Source of the DNA: Thomasclavelia cocleata
GTDB taxonomy: Bacteria > Bacillota_I > Bacilli_A > Erysipelotrichales > Coprobacillaceae
Direction of reading: 5' to 3'
Assembly (NCBI RefSeq): GCF_900102365.1
Contig: NZ_FOIN01000008.1
Coordinates: forward strand, 28,371-92,370
DNA length: 64,000 nucleotides
Part shown: positions 45,302-55,501 of the stretch, one piece after another
Layout: each line of letters begins with the position of its first letter
How positions within the stretch are numbered: the first letter of the stretch is position 1
Notes under the pieces: model-generated
What the model saw: the letters and a program-made list of their open reading frames with translations, nothing else
What the model was told of the DNA's origin: nothing
Database searches by the model: none
Translations under genes and position numbers: made by a program

Positions 45302-46907
45302 TACTGCTCACCAGATTTTGTTCTCTCATTTTATTAGGCGAAATTCCATATTGTTTTTTAAAACAGTAACTAAAATAATGCTGATCACTATATCCGCATT
45401 TATAAGCTATTTCTAATACTTTAGCTGATGAATACAATACAAGCTCTTTTGCTACTTCCATTCTCTTTTTAGTCAGTAAAGTAATAAAAGTTTCCCCCAT
45501 ATTCTTTTTAACAAGTGAACTTAAATAGCTAATACTTACATGTAAGGACTCACTAACAACACCTAAAGATAATTCTTCATTACCATATTCTTTATCAATG
45601 ATTTCCATTAATTCATCACAAATAACTTCACTGTTCATCTTCTTTTGCTTCTTTATAAGACTCTTTGATAACAAACAAAACCCAATTAAATCCATTCTTT
45701 TTTCATTAAAAGAATGTTTATTAAAAATACTTGATAATTCAGATGCTTTATTAAAAAACAAAGCCGAAGATTTAGCATCACAAACTGAATAAACAAGAGC
45801 ACAAGTAGAAGAAATAATTCTTATCATTAACAAATCAATATCTGCTCTTGTAGCCCCTTGATCAATAAACATTACAAAGATACTAGAAAGATATAACTCA
45901 ATCTCATCAGTCCCTCCTGATTTGATTAACTTTTCTATTTTACTAGCAATTTTATCTACATCCTCATAACAGATCATCGAAGTACGTTTAATATCACCAA
46001 TAAAATTAATACTTCGCCTAGAGCCTTGTCCATACTCAACTGCACTCATTGCTTCACTATAAAGAAGATTTGCTTTCATTAACGAATCGCTAATACTACT
46101 GAGACCCAAATAACAATCTGCACACAAAATTCTTTCACTACTTTGAACTATTTCATTGACAATGATATTAACATACTTTTCAATTTCCCAGGCTTGTCCA
46201 GAAAGCAAAGTAATAATCTTTTTACCAGAATAAAAGCTTCCAAACCTTAAATACTTTTTAACAATTCCTTTTATCCCTAGTAAATGATTACGATCTGTAA
46301 TATTTTTTCTTCTTTTATCAAAATAACGAATTACCATAACTAAATATCTTGTTTTTTCTTCTAAACTAGCACGTACTTCTAATTGAACAGCTTCTTGATT
46401 AAGATAACTTTCATATCCACTTTGCTTTTCATCAATAACAAAATCAGAATCAAGGACTAGAGGTGTTAATAATCTTTCTACTAACAACTGTTGTTGATCA
46501 ACCTCAAATGATGAAACAAATGATTGATTTATAACATCCATCTTTTCCTTTATGTCAACTAATTCTTTTGTTAATTCTTTTGAGGATATTGGTTTTAATA
46601 GATATTTAATAATATTATATTTTATGGCCTGTTGAGCATAGCTAAAATCATCATAACCACTCAAAAAAGCAATTTGCATCGCAGGTCTAATTTCTCGTAC
46701 CTTTCTAGCTAAATTTATTCCAGAGATAAATGGCATTTTAATATCAGTCAATAAAAGATCTGGTTCTAAACGTTCTACTAACTCTAATGCTTCTACTCCA
46801 TTTTCCGCCTCACCAATTACCTCAAATCCGATTGACTTCCAATCGATTCTCTTGATCATTGCCTGACGTAAAGCTACTTCATCATCTGCAATTACTATTG
46901 TATACAT
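45291..46907 (-). CDS. YesN-type response regulator with AraC DNA-binding domain
   Basis: 538 residues. The N-terminal receiver (1-~120) has DD at 9-10, phosphoacceptor Asp in LLLTDIKMPF near 55, Thr/Ser and Lys (YLLKP) near 105. A long central region of unclear fold follows. The C-terminal AraC-type pair of helix-turn-helices is at about 430-530 (SLGVVSESLHVSISYLSSLV and EIAYKCGYSDQHYFSYCFKK). It overlaps the kinase start by 11 bases. The next operon downstream is mglBAC, which it probably activates. An extended -10 (TGCTACAAT) is seen upstream on the minus strand near 46957. Confidence 0.92.
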   Translation of the reverse strand: MYTIVIADDEVALRQAMIKRIDWKSIGFEVIGEAENGVEALELVERLEPDLLLTDIKMPFISGINLARKVREIRPAMQIAFLSGYDDFSYAQQAIKYNIIKYLLKPISSKELTKELVDIKEKMDVINQSFVSSFEVDQQQLLVERLLTPLVLDSDFVIDEKQSGYESYLNQEAVQLEVRASLEEKTRYLVMVIRYFDKRRKNITDRNHLLGIKGIVKKYLRFGSFYSGKKIITLLSGQAWEIEKYVNIIVNEIVQSSERILCADCYLGLSSISDSLMKANLLYSEAMSAVEYGQGSRRSINFIGDIKRTSMICYEDVDKIASKIEKLIKSGGTDEIELYLSSIFVMFIDQGATRADIDLLMIRIISSTCALVYSVCDAKSSALFFNKASELSSIFNKHSFNEKRMDLIGFCLLSKSLIKKQKKMNSEVICDELMEIIDKEYGNEELSLGVVSESLHVSISYLSSLVKKNMGETFITLLTKKRMEVAKELVLYSSAKVLEIAYKCGYSDQHYFSYCFKKQYGISPNKMREQNLVSSNEK

Positions 46908-47012
46908 CTATCCATCCCCCATTCTTATAAACATAGAATTTCCTTATAAATTGTAGCATACTTTTTTTCTATCAGATAGGAATTTTATAAATAAATTTTC
47001 CCTTAAATAAAA

Positions 47013-47043
47013 TAGCTAAAAACATTGTCTAGTTTTTAGCTAT
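47013..47043 (-). terminator. terminator of the flippase gene
   Basis: Minus strand: TAGCTAAAAAC, loop TAGACAAT, GTTTTTAGCTA, then TTTTATTT. It sits just after the flippase stop. Confidence 0.8.
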
Positions 47044-47050
47044 TTATAAA

Positions 47051-48460
47051 TTACCCTTTTTTTAAAAAAGATTTAATCATTCCCACAAATATATCTCCAG
47101 AAATAAAATATGCATACCCAATAGCTAGTACAACATCCAATCCCCAAAGAATTGGGTCATTAGACCATGCTAATAGTGAAATAATTGTAATTACAATAAC
47201 TGTTAAAATTGTTAAACGCTTATTTATTCTCAAGCGATAATAATTTTTATTCAAATCAAAAAATCGGTAACCAGCCAAAAATAAGTTAGCTACTAAAGTT
47301 GAGATTACAGCTGCTTGAACACCAATTATTTTTATTAAAAATAAATTAATCGAAATATTTACTACTGCTGCCATTGTTGTTGTAATCGACATATTTTTAG
47401 CACTCTTTACAGCTACATAGATACTTCCAAAAAATTGTGAAAAACAATAAAAATAAGTAGCAATAATTAATGTTGGTGTATAATCAAATGCACTTGCTAA
47501 TGACTTGTTACGACATAAAATTTCAAAAATAATAGGTGAAGCAGCCAAAAGTAAAACAGTTCCAGCTGAGACTATACAAAATAACATTTTAAACATATGA
47601 TTATAATATTTTGCACTATCAGGATCATTTACACTCCTTGTTGCTGAATCAGTCCAAGCAAGATTAAAAGCAGGATATAAGATATTAACAATTGAAGGTA
47701 TCTTATTTGCAAGTGCATATATTCCATTTGGACCAGCACCTAAAAAAATCGAAATTATCCAGCGATCTGATAATTGATTAATATACCATGATACAGTATT
47801 AGGAATAAACGGTAAAGCATATTGTAACATTCTAGAAGCATATTCTAATCTAAAATATTTCAAATTAAAATAACTAAATATATTACACACAAATAATACA
47901 TATATAAATCCTACTATATCAGCAATTGTTAAAGCAATTAATACTCCAATATACCCAGTTTTAAGCCATAACAAACATATTGCTACTACAATAAAATTAA
48001 CAATAACAACTAATGCTGCTAAAACAGAATATTCTTTATACTTTGAAAAAGCTCTTAAAACAAATCTAGATGTTGTAGCTATAATTTCAATCCAAATATA
48101 TCCTATAACCAAAAATTTATAACTACCATTAAATAAATCTATTGGAACAAAGAAGCAAATAATTCCAACAAGCAGCATCAATGTAAAAATCATTGCATAG
48201 CCATTAGTAATCACATATCTTTGTTCTTTTATACTCTTAGCATCAACTAGAAATCTAAATAATGCTTGTTCAAGCTGCAACGTACATAACGGAACTATAA
48301 ACGAAAGAATCGTTGTTGTTACTAAATCCAATTGCCCAAACTGAGCACCTGTTGTAGCACCAGTAATAATTGGTGTGGTTAATAAATTGATAATTCTTGG
48401 CAAAAAAGTTCCGATTGCCATAATTAATGTATTTTTGACTAGTGTTTTCTCTCTTGACAT
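47051..48460 (-). CDS. oligosaccharide flippase family membrane protein (Wzx/MVF-like)
   Basis: 469 residues with about 12-14 membrane segments and the polysaccharide-biosynthesis pattern at the start (KNTLIMAIGTFLPRIINLLT, then TGAQFGQLDLV) as in RfbX/SpoVB-like transporters. It would flip a lipid-linked sugar across the membrane. No glycosyltransferase cluster is next to it; it is encoded alone between the sugar sensors and the cyclo-ligase, 43 bases after the latter. Confidence 0.88.
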   Translation of the reverse strand: MSREKTLVKNTLIMAIGTFLPRIINLLTTPIITGATTGAQFGQLDLVTTTILSFIVPLCTLQLEQALFRFLVDAKSIKEQRYVITNGYAMIFTLMLLVGIICFFVPIDLFNGSYKFLVIGYIWIEIIATTSRFVLRAFSKYKEYSVLAALVVIVNFIVVAICLLWLKTGYIGVLIALTIADIVGFIYVLFVCNIFSYFNLKYFRLEYASRMLQYALPFIPNTVSWYINQLSDRWIISIFLGAGPNGIYALANKIPSIVNILYPAFNLAWTDSATRSVNDPDSAKYYNHMFKMLFCIVSAGTVLLLAASPIIFEILCRNKSLASAFDYTPTLIIATYFYCFSQFFGSIYVAVKSAKNMSITTTMAAVVNISINLFLIKIIGVQAAVISTLVANLFLAGYRFFDLNKNYYRLRINKRLTILTVIVITIISLLAWSNDPILWGLDVVLAIGYAYFISGDIFVGMIKSFLKKG

Positions 48461-48503
48461 AATTTCACCTTACTTTATATTCATCATTATATCAAACCTA
48501 AAT

Positions 48504-49034
48504 CTATTTTTCATCAATTATTATTTTTATTGGTAAATCAAACTTTTCAACTGGTAACTTTTCTACTTGTTGAAAGTTAAATGCTAAACCAATCACATTA
48601 CCACAATAATCCTTTAGATAACGATCATAATAGCCGCCACCATACCCTAAACGATTATGATTTTTATCATATGCTACTATTGGAACAATTAATAAATCAA
48701 TTTTATTTTTATTTACAAGTCTATTATTATGAGGTTCTAAAATGCCATAAGTTCCTAATTTTAGTTCTTCTAATGAATCAATCAAATAAAAATCCATTTT
48801 ATGATTCTTTGTTTTTGGCACACATATTTTTTTTATTTTTACCATCTCTTCAATTAAATTAGTAGTATTAACTTCATTTTTAAAAGATACATAAATCCCA
48901 ATGGTCTTAGCGTTGATAAAATCAGGATGATTTTTTAATTTAGAAATAATAAGATTAGATTTAACAGTGTATATTTCACTACTTAAATCTAATCTTGTTT
49001 GAATCATTTCTTTTCGTAATTTTGCTTTATCCAA
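48504..49034 (-). CDS. 5-formyltetrahydrofolate cyclo-ligase
   Basis: 176 residues from TTG at 49034, which overlaps the sufB stop by 8 bases and has GGAG 9 bases before it. A TTG five codons further upstream is possible but has no ribosome site, and the family text starts at [10 protein letters not shown]. The motif [11 protein letters not shown] (near 131-141) is diagnostic for MTHFS/FAU1 (YqgN-like): it binds ATP and folate and converts 5-formyl-THF to methenyl-THF. No close functional tie to the suf genes is known. Confidence 0.92.
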   Translation of the reverse strand: MDKAKLRKEMIQTRLDLSSEIYTVKSNLIISKLKNHPDFINAKTIGIYVSFKNEVNTTNLIEEMVKIKKICVPKTKNHKMDFYLIDSLEELKLGTYGILEPHNNRLVNKNKIDLLIVPIVAYDKNHNRLGYGGGYYDRYLKDYCGNVIGLAFNFQQVEKLPVEKFDLPIKIIIDEK

Positions 49035-50433
49035 TCCCTTGATCTCCAAAATCTAGTTTTATTAACTGATTTAACTCAACTGCATACTCCATTGGTAACT
49101 CACGTGCAAATGGCTCAATAAATCCCATAACGATCATCTCCATTGCTTCTTTTTTTGTTAAACCACGAGACATTAAATAAAATAATTGTTCTTCTGAAAC
49201 CTTTGATACTGTTGCTTCATGTTCAATAATTGATTCATTATTCATCATCCAGTTAACTGGTATGGTATCACTTGTAGAAATATCATCAAGTATTAAAGTA
49301 TCACATTCAACTTTACTTTTGGCATTAAATGCCTTTTTACCATGTTGTACCATTCCCCGATAATTAACTTTACCCCCTCTTCTAGATACTGACTTAGAAA
49401 CAATACTGCTAGATGTATTAGGTGCTAAATGAATCATTTTTGAACCTGAGTCCATGATTTGATTTTCACCTGCTACAGCAATTGTAATACATGAACCTTT
49501 TGCTCCTTCTTCCATTAACATACAAGTAGGATATTTCATTGTTACAGCACTTCCAATATTACCGTCGACCCATTCCATTGAACCATTCTTAAATACTTTT
49601 GCCCTTTGTGTAACAAGATTTAAAATATTATTTGACCAGTTTTGAATCGTAGTATAGCGACATTTTGCCCCTTCTTTAACAACGATTTCAACAACTCCAG
49701 CATGTAAAGAATCTTTAGAATAACTTGGTGCTGTACATCCTTCAACATAATGAATATCAGCTCCTTCATCTACAATAATCAAAGTTCTTTCAAACTGAGC
49801 CATTTGTTCTGAATTTATTCTAAAATAAGACTGTAAAGGTTTTTCTAATTTTACTCCTGGAGGTACATAAATAAACGATCCCCCTGACCAAACAGCACCA
49901 TTTAAAGCTGAAAACTTATTATCATTATAAGGAATAACCGTATCAAAATATTCTTTAAATAATTCTGGATATTCTCTTAATCCACTATCAATATCTAAGA
50001 AAATAACACCTTTTTCATTAACTTCTTTTAACATATTATGATAAACAACTTCTGATTCATATTGAGTACTTACACCTGATAAATACTTCTGTTCAGCCTC
50101 AGGAATACCTAATTTATTAAAAGTTTCTTTAATTGTTTCAGGGACTTCTTCCCATTTATTTGTTTGTTTATCACTAGGACGAATATAGTATGTATATTCA
50201 TCAAAATCAACTCGACTTAAATCAACACCCCAAGTAGGCATTGGTTTATCCATGAAACACCGATAAGACTTTAACCGGTATTCAAGCATCCACTCAGGTT
50301 CATTTTTAATCTTTGATATTTCAGTAACAATTTCTTCATTAATTCCTTTGGGAGTCTTAAAAACTGAAACATCACCATCATTAAATCCATAAGCATATTC
50401 TTGATCAGGAATTTCATTTTTTATATCAGACAT
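49027..50433 (-). CDS. sufB: Fe-S cluster assembly scaffold subunit SufB
   Basis: 468 residues, normal length. Text typical of Suf[20 protein letters not shown] at the N-terminus, [18 protein letters not shown], and [19 protein letters not shown]; the C-terminal [20 protein letters not shown] is the shared SufB/SufD ending. It forms the SufBCD complex that builds clusters. It is the last gene of sufCDSUB. Confidence 0.97.
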   Translation of the reverse strand: MSDIKNEIPDQEYAYGFNDGDVSVFKTPKGINEEIVTEISKIKNEPEWMLEYRLKSYRCFMDKPMPTWGVDLSRVDFDEYTYYIRPSDKQTNKWEEVPETIKETFNKLGIPEAEQKYLSGVSTQYESEVVYHNMLKEVNEKGVIFLDIDSGLREYPELFKEYFDTVIPYNDNKFSALNGAVWSGGSFIYVPPGVKLEKPLQSYFRINSEQMAQFERTLIIVDEGADIHYVEGCTAPSYSKDSLHAGVVEIVVKEGAKCRYTTIQNWSNNILNLVTQRAKVFKNGSMEWVDGNIGSAVTMKYPTCMLMEEGAKGSCITIAVAGENQIMDSGSKMIHLAPNTSSSIVSKSVSRRGGKVNYRGMVQHGKKAFNAKSKVECDTLILDDISTSDTIPVNWMMNNESIIEHEATVSKVSEEQLFYLMSRGLTKKEAMEMIVMGFIEPFARELPMEYAVELNQLIKLDFGDQGIG

Positions 50434-50443
50434 ATATTTCCTC

Positions 50444-50872
50444 CTATTCTTGCTCGAGGATTTGTTTAATTCCTGTCCATCCTAAAGTTGCACATTTTAT
50501 TCGATTAGCTTGTTTATGAGTATTCATAAAAGCAATTGCCTCTTCAAGAATTTCAGGATCATAATCCTTTTCATATATCATATTATAATAATTTTCAATA
50601 ATAACTTTAGCTTCATCAATAGTTTTTCCAATTAATAACTCTGTCATAATTGAAGTACTAGCAGTACAAATAGCACAAGCTTCACCATCAAAGCGAATAT
50701 CTTTAATAATTCCATCTTCAACTAAAGCCTGAATATCAATATCATCTATACATGTTTCTGAATCCATATTTACAAATTTATAATTATCATCATCAACCAA
50801 ACCATGATTACGTGGTGATTCATAGTGATCCATAATTATTTGTCGCATCATCATACTATCCAAAGAAGGCAT
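50444..50872 (-). CDS. sufU: SufU-type sulfur acceptor/transfer protein
   Basis: 142 residues. Keeps the three Zn-binding Cys plus Asp of SufU: SETCIDDI (Cys, Asp near 40-43), [10 protein letters not shown] (Cys near 66) and RIKCATLGW (Cys near 125). In the Gram-positive suf system SufU takes sulfur from SufS. The residue between Cys and Asp is Ile rather than the usual Gly. It overlaps the end of sufS by 17 bases. Confidence 0.95.
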   Translation of the reverse strand: MPSLDSMMMRQIIMDHYESPRNHGLVDDDNYKFVNMDSETCIDDIDIQALVEDGIIKDIRFDGEACAICTASTSIMTELLIGKTIDEAKVIIENYYNMIYEKDYDPEILEEAIAFMNTHKQANRIKCATLGWTGIKQILEQE

Positions 50873-52082
50873 CTAAAAAGTCATCCCCTTTCTTACAAAC
50901 CTCAATAAATTTATCAATTTCTTCAAATGTATTATAAAAATAAAATGAAGCTCTTAAAGTTTGACTAATCCCCAAAAATTCATCAAGAATTTTAGCACAA
51001 TGCTGACCTGCCCTAATAGCAATACCATGTGTATTAAATAATGAAGCTCCATCTTGACTAAAAACCCCTTTGATATTAAAAGCAATTGCACCATGACTAT
51101 TTGGATTATATACTTCAATATTATCTAATTCCAACAACTTTTCTACTGCATATTGACGTAGTTTTAATTCATATTGATGAATATTATCCATTCCTATCGC
51201 CATTAGATATTCAATTGCAGCCCCTAAACCAATTACTCCTTCAATATTAGGAGTACCCGCTTCAAACTTAGCAGGAGCAGTTTTCAATTTAACTAGTCCA
51301 CAACTTTTATATCTAGAATTACTTCCACCACCCCAACGAGTTGGCTTTGTTTCTTGTAATAAATTATATTTACCATAAAGAATTCCTACCCCAGTAGAAC
51401 CGCACATTTTATGTCCCGAAAAGACAAGAAAATCAACATCTAAATCTTTTACATCGACTTTTTGATGAGGTATACTTTGGGCTCCATCTACACAAACAAT
51501 AATCCCCTTTTCATGTGCAAGTTTACAAATCTCTTTAATTGGAGCATTAAAACCTAAAACGTTAGATACTTGTGCAATTGAAATAATCTTAGTTTTATCA
51601 GTTATCGCTTTAGCGACATTTTCTAAAGTAACTGCTCCTTCTTCGTTTAAATCAATATATTTAACAACACTACCAATAGTGTCACAAACTTCAAACCATG
51701 GCAAAGTATTAGATGCATGTTCTGCAACAGTTAACAATATCTCATCATCTTTATTCAGATGTGTCATTCCATAGCCAAAAGCAACTAGATTTAAACTATC
51801 AGTTGATCCATATGTATAAACAACTTCATGATGATCACAATTAATTAATTGTGCAACAAGCTTACGAGTCTTTTCAAATTGAGTATCAACATCATGAGAA
51901 AGATCATAATCACCACGATGTGCATTACCTGAATAGTTAGTTAAATAATCACAAACAGCATCAATTACACATTGGGGTTTTAATGTTGTTGCCCCATTAT
52001 CAAAATAAATTAATGGCTGTCCATGCATTTTAGTTCCATTCAACATTGGAAAATCCTGGCGAATCTTCATTACATCTAACAT
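50856..52082 (-). CDS. sufS: cysteine desulfurase SufS
   Basis: 408 residues, full length. PLP lysine in FLVFSGHKMCG (near 222), catalytic Cys in RAGQHCAK (near 358), and the usual START text YFDNGATTLKPQCVIDAV. Removes sulfur from cysteine and passes it to SufU. Overlaps sufU and touches sufD (stop/start share base 52082). Confidence 0.97.
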   Translation of the reverse strand: MLDVMKIRQDFPMLNGTKMHGQPLIYFDNGATTLKPQCVIDAVCDYLTNYSGNAHRGDYDLSHDVDTQFEKTRKLVAQLINCDHHEVVYTYGSTDSLNLVAFGYGMTHLNKDDEILLTVAEHASNTLPWFEVCDTIGSVVKYIDLNEEGAVTLENVAKAITDKTKIISIAQVSNVLGFNAPIKEICKLAHEKGIIVCVDGAQSIPHQKVDVKDLDVDFLVFSGHKMCGSTGVGILYGKYNLLQETKPTRWGGGSNSRYKSCGLVKLKTAPAKFEAGTPNIEGVIGLGAAIEYLMAIGMDNIHQYELKLRQYAVEKLLELDNIEVYNPNSHGAIAFNIKGVFSQDGASLFNTHGIAIRAGQHCAKILDEFLGISQTLRASFYFYNTFEEIDKFIEVCKKGDDFLDAFFG

Positions 52083-52975
52083 TAGATACCCACCTTCTCT
52101 TTTAACGTATCATTAAATAATTCTTTTAACTCATCATTGTCAATAAACTCAAGAACAGGGATAAAATAACCATAAGTAACTAAATGCATAGCATCTTCTT
52201 TACTTAATCCTCTTGACTGTAAATAATATAAGTGTTCTTCATCAATTTTACCAACACTAGCACCATGACTTGCTTTAACATCATATTCATCAATGTATAA
52301 ATATGGATTAGCTTTAGCTCTACAATCTTTATCAAATACAATAATCTTATTTGTTTGATGACTGCTTGATTGATGGTTAGCTTTTTTTATTGTTCCTATT
52401 CCATCAATAACTAAACCAGCTTGATTTTTTACGACACCATAATTATCCATAATTCCTGTAGTATATGGAGCCTCATGAACTAATGATAAAGTAATATGTT
52501 TTTTTTCTACATTTCTAGCAAGTGCTGCTAGACGAATCATAGCACTAGCATTTTCACCAATCAATGCATAGTTTATTTCCATTTCAATGCTGTTTGCTGC
52601 TAATTCAACATATGCACATTTGACATTGCCATCTCGTTCTACTTTAACATTTTCAATAACTTTTGTCTGAATTAAAGCATCACTTTGATTATCAGCATAT
52701 CTTAAAACATTTGCATTTTTTGATATTTCAATATTTTTAACAAGTGTTGCGTTTGTTTTTAAATCATATGTTTCAATTAATTCTAACGATCCTTTGATTG
52801 TTAAATCTATTGAATACTTTCCTTCTTGATCAATAAGATAAATAATTTGTAATGATGAAGCGTTATCAACAATAATCTTATTATCATTGACTTCAACTTG
52901 ATCATTACATTTATGACATATAATTGTGCCGTTTTGAACAACTAAATAATTTTTAATACCCTGTAATTGATTCAT
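52082..52975 (-). CDS. sufD: Fe-S cluster assembly protein SufD (short form)
   Basis: 297 residues, clearly shorter than the usual ~400-430, lacking most of the N-terminal helical part. The beta-helix core is kept: DKDCRAKANPYLYIDEYDVK, then ASHGASVGKIDEEHLYYLQS (with the conserved His) and RGLSKEDAMHLVTYGYFIPV. Position between sufC and sufS supports the call. Partner of SufB and SufC. Confidence 0.92.
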   Translation of the reverse strand: MNQLQGIKNYLVVQNGTIICHKCNDQVEVNDNKIIVDNASSLQIIYLIDQEGKYSIDLTIKGSLELIETYDLKTNATLVKNIEISKNANVLRYADNQSDALIQTKVIENVKVERDGNVKCAYVELAANSIEMEINYALIGENASAMIRLAALARNVEKKHITLSLVHEAPYTTGIMDNYGVVKNQAGLVIDGIGTIKKANHQSSSHQTNKIIVFDKDCRAKANPYLYIDEYDVKASHGASVGKIDEEHLYYLQSRGLSKEDAMHLVTYGYFIPVLEFIDNDELKELFNDTLKEKVGI

Positions 52976-53790
52976 TATTTAGTTTTCATTCTTTCTTTAT
53001 TAGCACAACTTTCAAGTAAAATCGGTTTCTTTTCTTCAGTTAAAACTTCAACCCCTAATTCTTTTACCCATTCATAACCTTCTTGATCAATTTTTTCTAC
53101 TACTTCTTTACCACCACTTAAAATAATTCTTCCATTTACTAGTACATGAACATGACTTGGTGGTACTAACTCAAATAAACGCTCATAATGTGATACCATA
53201 ACACAGGCAAAATCATTTGATTTCATTTCACCAATCGCATTAGCAACAATTTTCAAAGCATCCACGTCTAGACCTGAATCAATTTCATCTAATAATGCAA
53301 ATTTTGGTTGTAACAACTTCATTTGCAGTATTTCGTTGCGTTTTTTCTCTCCTCCAGAAAAACCTTCATTTAGATAACGATGTGCTAAATTTTCATCCAT
53401 TTTTAAATCTGCAATATTTTTTTCTAAATTTCTTACAAATTTAAATAATGAAACTGGTTTTTCTTGATGTGCATTTACTGCTGCTCGTAGAAAATCAGAT
53501 GTTGTTACACCAGGAATTTCTTGAGGATACTGCATTCCTAAGAAAATTCCTGCTTTACTTCTTTCATCAACACTCATTTCTAAAACGTTTTGATCATCGA
53601 TATGTATTGTTCCTTTTGTAACTGTATATTTAGGGTGTCCCATAATAACTGATAATAGCGTTGATTTACCATTACCATTTGGTCCCATAATAGCATGAAT
53701 TTCACCTGTATTAATAGTCAAATTAATTCCTTTAAGAATTTCTTTTTCACCAATACTTACATGTAAATCTTTTATTTTTAAAGTTGACAT
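52975..53790 (-). CDS. sufC: Fe-S assembly ATPase SufC
   Basis: 271 residues, slightly longer than usual because of a ~20-residue tail. Walker A GPNGNGKSTLL near 35, signature FSGGEKKRNEILQM near 145, Walker B KFALLDEIDSGLDVDAL near 168. The ABC-type ATPase of the SufBCD complex. First gene of the suf operon, with AAAGGGG upstream of the ATG at 53790. Confidence 0.97.
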   Translation of the reverse strand: MSTLKIKDLHVSIGEKEILKGINLTINTGEIHAIMGPNGNGKSTLLSVIMGHPKYTVTKGTIHIDDQNVLEMSVDERSKAGIFLGMQYPQEIPGVTTSDFLRAAVNAHQEKPVSLFKFVRNLEKNIADLKMDENLAHRYLNEGFSGGEKKRNEILQMKLLQPKFALLDEIDSGLDVDALKIVANAIGEMKSNDFACVMVSHYERLFELVPPSHVHVLVNGRIILSGGKEVVEKIDQEGYEWVKELGVEVLTEEKKPILLESCANKERMKTK

Positions 53791-53957
53791 AATTAAGCCC
53801 CTTTCTATTTTCTAATTAATTCTACTAAATAAGTAATTAAAAAACAAATAAAATGATAATTATTAATTAAAAATTTGCTCTTTTCTAAAATAGAAATCTA
53901 TTTCAATTTATATTATAACCAAATTGTGGTATATTTATATGTAACGGAGGTGTGAAA

Positions 53958-55037
53958 ATGGATTTTTTTAATAAGTTTTTACGAATCATTTCTTCAAAAA
54001 AAATTACACATACCTTATTAAATATTATGATCGTTCTTGTTATTATGCTGTTGATTATTGCAACACACGAATTATGGAATGGAGTTATCAGTGCTATTTG
54101 GTTAGTTTCTCGACCATTTATTATTGGTTTTACGATTGCATTTGTTTTAAATCCCTTAATTAATTTTATTGATACATATGTAAAAAGACGTTCTATTTCA
54201 GTAATGCTGATATATCTAGCAGCTCTTGCTATTTTAATTTTAATTATTTCTTTAGCTGTACCAATGATTTATGATAGTATTTCAGAAATGTTTCCTGCCT
54301 TTAATGCAGGCCTTAAAGAAATTGGGATTTTTGTAAAAAATAATTTTAATTATGATATTTCTTCACTAACAAGTTATATTCAAAATATCGTAAGTGAGTT
54401 TTTTAATGATTCAACTGTACTAGATACGACCATTGATGTTTTAAATCAAGTATTGATCAATGTTACTAATATCTTGATTTATTTTATTTTAGCTATTTAT
54501 ATGTCTAGTAATTTTAATAATATTCGCCAGACAATGAAAAGACTCGCACATAAAATTGATCATAGTCTTCCTACATATTTAAAAGAAATTGATTTATCTT
54601 TAGTTCAATATGTTAAAGCATTTTTTATCGGGGCTATTGCTCAAGCAATAACAACAATGTTAGTATATTTATTAATTGGTCATCCAAATTGGCTAATTTT
54701 GGGATTTGTTTCTGGTGTTAGTTCAATTATTCCATATGTAGGACCAATTGCTGCCAATTGTTTAGGTTTAATTACTTCTTTAGGAATGGGAACAACTACA
54801 ATTATAATATTATGTTTACTAATCTTTATTCAATCTACAGTGATGTCATATATAATTACTCCTAAAATCTATTCTTCTCGAAATGATTTAGGAATTATGT
54901 GGGTTCTTTTTGGTATCTTATCTGGTTCATCTTTATTTGGAATGTTAGGCATGGTTATTGCTATGCCACTTCTAGTAAGTGTTAAAGTCACTTATCAAGT
55001 TTATAAAGAACATCATTATAATAGTATAACAACTTGA
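53958..55037 (+). CDS. AI-2E transporter family (PerM/YdbI-like) membrane protein
   Basis: 359 residues from ATG at 53958, 7 bases after CGGAGG; a GTG two codons earlier is too near the ribosome site. About eight membrane segments. Family text: ISAIWLVSRPFIIGFTIAFV, then PTYLKEIDLSLVQYVKAFFIGAIAQ and the end IIPYVGPIAANCLGLI with QSTVMSYIITPKIYS. Members transport different small molecules or ions; the name does not prove AI-2 transport. Divergent from the suf operon across 161 bases. Confidence 0.9.
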   Translation: MDFFNKFLRIISSKKITHTLLNIMIVLVIMLLIIATHELWNGVISAIWLVSRPFIIGFTIAFVLNPLINFIDTYVKRRSISVMLIYLAALAILILIISLAVPMIYDSISEMFPAFNAGLKEIGIFVKNNFNYDISSLTSYIQNIVSEFFNDSTVLDTTIDVLNQVLINVTNILIYFILAIYMSSNFNNIRQTMKRLAHKIDHSLPTYLKEIDLSLVQYVKAFFIGAIAQAITTMLVYLLIGHPNWLILGFVSGVSSIIPYVGPIAANCLGLITSLGMGTTTIIILCLLIFIQSTVMSYIITPKIYSSRNDLGIMWVLFGILSGSSLFGMLGMVIAMPLLVSVKVTYQVYKEHHYNSITT

Positions 55038-55181
55038 TACACTTAGATGTATACAAACCACCTATTTTTAAAAATCTAATATTTTAGTAAATTGAAAGTT
55101 GGAAAAAATATCAATATATGAGTAATTTTAGATGTTAAAACACTAGAATTGCTCTTTTTAATACTTTTGGAAATATAAAAA

Positions 55182-55223
55182 GCTGTATGACAAAGCTGGT
55201 TTAAAACCGACTTTGCCAACAGC
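55182..55223 (-). terminator. long imperfect hairpin, probable terminator of the tiny sporulation-type genes
   Basis: GCTGT, CAAAG and GGTTT pair in order with ACAGC, CTTTG and AAACC. On the minus strand it is followed by TTTTTATATT. It lies 29 bases after the second small gene. Its GCTGT end resembles mobile-element ends, so it could also be a MITE-like repeat. Confidence 0.55.
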
Positions 55224-55227
55224 CTAT

Positions 55228-55250
55228 GATGCCAATTTTTGGCATCTTTT
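55228..55250 (+). terminator. terminator-like hairpin, plus strand
   Basis: GATGCCA and TGGCATC (7-bp arms, ATTTT loop) followed by TTTT. It is about 190 bases after the AI-2E-family gene. Confidence 0.5.
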
Positions 55251-55251
55251 A

Positions 55252-55329
55252 CTAACACATATTACAAATGATTACTAATAAAATAAATAATACTAATACT
55301 AGTGTAAAAGAGTTATCTTGGCAAGCCAT
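55252..55329 (-). CDS. tiny YjcZ-like membrane protein (25 residues)
   Basis: ATG at 55329 with AAGGAGG 8 bases before it. The peptide is MACQDNSFTLVLVLFILLVI followed by ICNMC. The F-x-L-V-L-V-L-F-I-L-L pattern is that of the YjcZ-type sporulation family (TIGR01732, 'FVLIVVLFILLIIVG'). It is too short to be found by usual length limits, but the ribosome site, hydrophobic design and partner gene support it. Confidence 0.65.
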   Translation of the reverse strand: MACQDNSFTLVLVLFILLVIICNMC

Positions 55330-55345
55330 TGTAATCGCCTCCTTT

Positions 55346-55426
55346 TTATAAACAATAGATACCGACAATAACTAAAATAATAAATAGTACAAACATGTTT
55401 ACATTTTTGCATTTACAGTTACTCAT
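55346..55426 (-). CDS. tiny YjcZ-like membrane protein (26 residues)
   Basis: ATG at 55426 with GTAGGAGGG upstream. The peptide is MSNCKCKNVNMFVLFIILVI followed by VGIYCL. FVLFIILVIVG is very close to the core of the YjcZ family (FVLIVVLFILLIIVG). It ends 16 bases before the second tiny gene, so the two form a small operon. In Bacillus such genes are late-sporulation products; YunB elsewhere in the window agrees with spore formation. Confidence 0.7.
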   Translation of the reverse strand: MSNCKCKNVNMFVLFIILVIVGIYCL

Positions 55427-55501
55427 CTAATTCCCTCCTACCACCTACATACTATAAATTATGTTAAAATAACAATTGATAGTGTGTTTTTGCCTATTTT
55501 A

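Noticed and set aside
55076..55258. 60-codon minus-strand frame
   Set aside because: It runs through two hairpins and the tiny-gene stop, with no ribosome site.
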